Source: an uncultured Lachnospiraceae bacterium (lineage in GTDB: Bacteria > Bacillota > Clostridia > Lachnospirales > Lachnospiraceae). From it: a stretch of DNA of 6,136 nucleotides. Below are positions 5,695 through 6,136 of the stretch, in pieces (positions within the stretch are counted from its first letter, which is position 1; every line of letters begins with the position of its first letter). The notes under the pieces were generated by a model. The model worked only from the letters and a program-made list of their open reading frames with translations, was not told where the DNA came from and ran no database searches. A program made the translations under genes and the position numbers. The stretch is taken from contig URQQ01000126.1 in NCBI GenBank assembly GCA_900549995.1, forward strand, positions 1-6,136, read 5' to 3'.

Positions 5695-6136
5695 AAGTAA
5701 AACATTATCCATTGAGTCTTCCGCAGAAAAATATATTGATGGCAGAGCAATATTATGCTGACACCAATGTGAATAATAACTGTGCAATTATAAAATTTAA
5801 GGACGCGGATACTGTATTGATTCAGAAAGCAGTGAATCTTTTTATATGCAATACACAGGCAATGCGTCTGGTGCTGGATGACATGCATAAGGAACCGGAT
5901 CAGGCTGCACAGCATGAACAGGATTATCTGAGTGAAGAATTTCAAATCAGGGATATGGGGGAAAGAAACAGTACCTACAAACGGTTTATAAGAAAATTTT
6001 TCAGAACAAAACTCAATCCGGAGAAGAAAATGTATGCATTTATGATACTGACTTTTTCTGATGGATCCGCAGAATTATTGTCAATTCTTCATCATCTGAT
6101 TGCGGATGGATGGGGATATGCTGAAGCGGCAAAAAT
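5691..6136 (+). CDS. Condensation-domain protein, 5' part (partial)
   Basis: The first 148 codons are present and the frame is still open at the window end. The N-terminus reads YPLSLPQKNILMAEQYY (residues 6-22), a good match to the first core motif of NRPS condensation domains. HHLIADG at 134-140 is a full HHxxxDG active-site motif with catalytic H135. The domain starts only a few residues from the N-terminus, without the QLCTP extension seen in the first condensation protein. The rest may contain adenylation and carrier domains, or it may be another stand-alone condensation protein; the window does not show which. The gene was missed as a complete open frame only because it runs off the end. 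It overlaps the thioesterase gene by 4 bases, so both are very probably in one operon. Confidence 0.88.
   Translation, partial: MKVKHYPLSLPQKNILMAEQYYADTNVNNNCAIIKFKDADTVLIQKAVNLFICNTQAMRLVLDDMHKEPDQAAQHEQDYLSEEFQIRDMGERNSTYKRFIRKFFRTKLNPEKKMYAFMILTFSDGSAELLSILHHLIADGWGYAEAAK

Overview
The window looks like part of a nonribosomal-peptide-type biosynthetic cluster from a low-to-moderate GC Clostridia bacterium, plausibly Lachnospiraceae. That guess rests on strong purine-rich Shine-Dalgarno sites, an AT-leaning codon choice and tightly packed same-strand genes; no marker gene fixes the taxon. All recognisable genes are on the + strand. The window starts inside one gene and ends inside another.

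Layout: (1) 1-98 is the 3' end of a gene whose product ends in Gln-rich repeats carrying the motif QLCTP. (2) 99-223 is an AT-rich gap with a strong hairpin (151-185). (3) 224-895 encodes a 223-residue protein with five 16-residue QLCTP repeats, a sixth partial one, a Pro/Glu linker and a C-terminal acyl/peptidyl carrier domain with the phosphopantetheine serine in GLDSF. (4) 898-3063 encodes a 721-residue protein with a single QLCTP motif near its N-terminus, an NRPS condensation domain (HINNDG) and a C-terminal domain resembling a cyclic-nucleotide-binding fold, without a DNA-binding part. (5) 3077-3113 is a perfect 14-bp inverted repeat just before the next gene. (6) 3135-4886 encodes a MATE-type transporter fused to an RsbW-like ATPase domain. 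(7) 4960-5694 encodes a type II thioesterase. (8) 5691 to the window end is the start of a second condensation-domain protein with an intact HHLIADG motif, overlapping the thioesterase gene by 4 bases.

Working model (inference): the carrier domain holds an acyl or aminoacyl group as a phosphopantetheine thioester. The condensation domains transfer or couple it, the thioesterase clears mis-primed or stalled carriers, and the MATE protein exports the product or protects the cell. Adenylation and phosphopantetheinyl transferase genes are not visible and would have to lie outside the window. The least ordinary element is the QLCTP motif. It occurs in three consecutive proteins of otherwise different architecture, as a tandem array in two of them, and could be a docking or scaffold tag, a cysteine attachment site, or a repeated ribosomal peptide core. 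I do not recognise it as a described family. The two fusions (condensation plus CNB-like, MATE plus ATPase) add to the impression of an unusual, possibly signal-controlled, split NRPS system.
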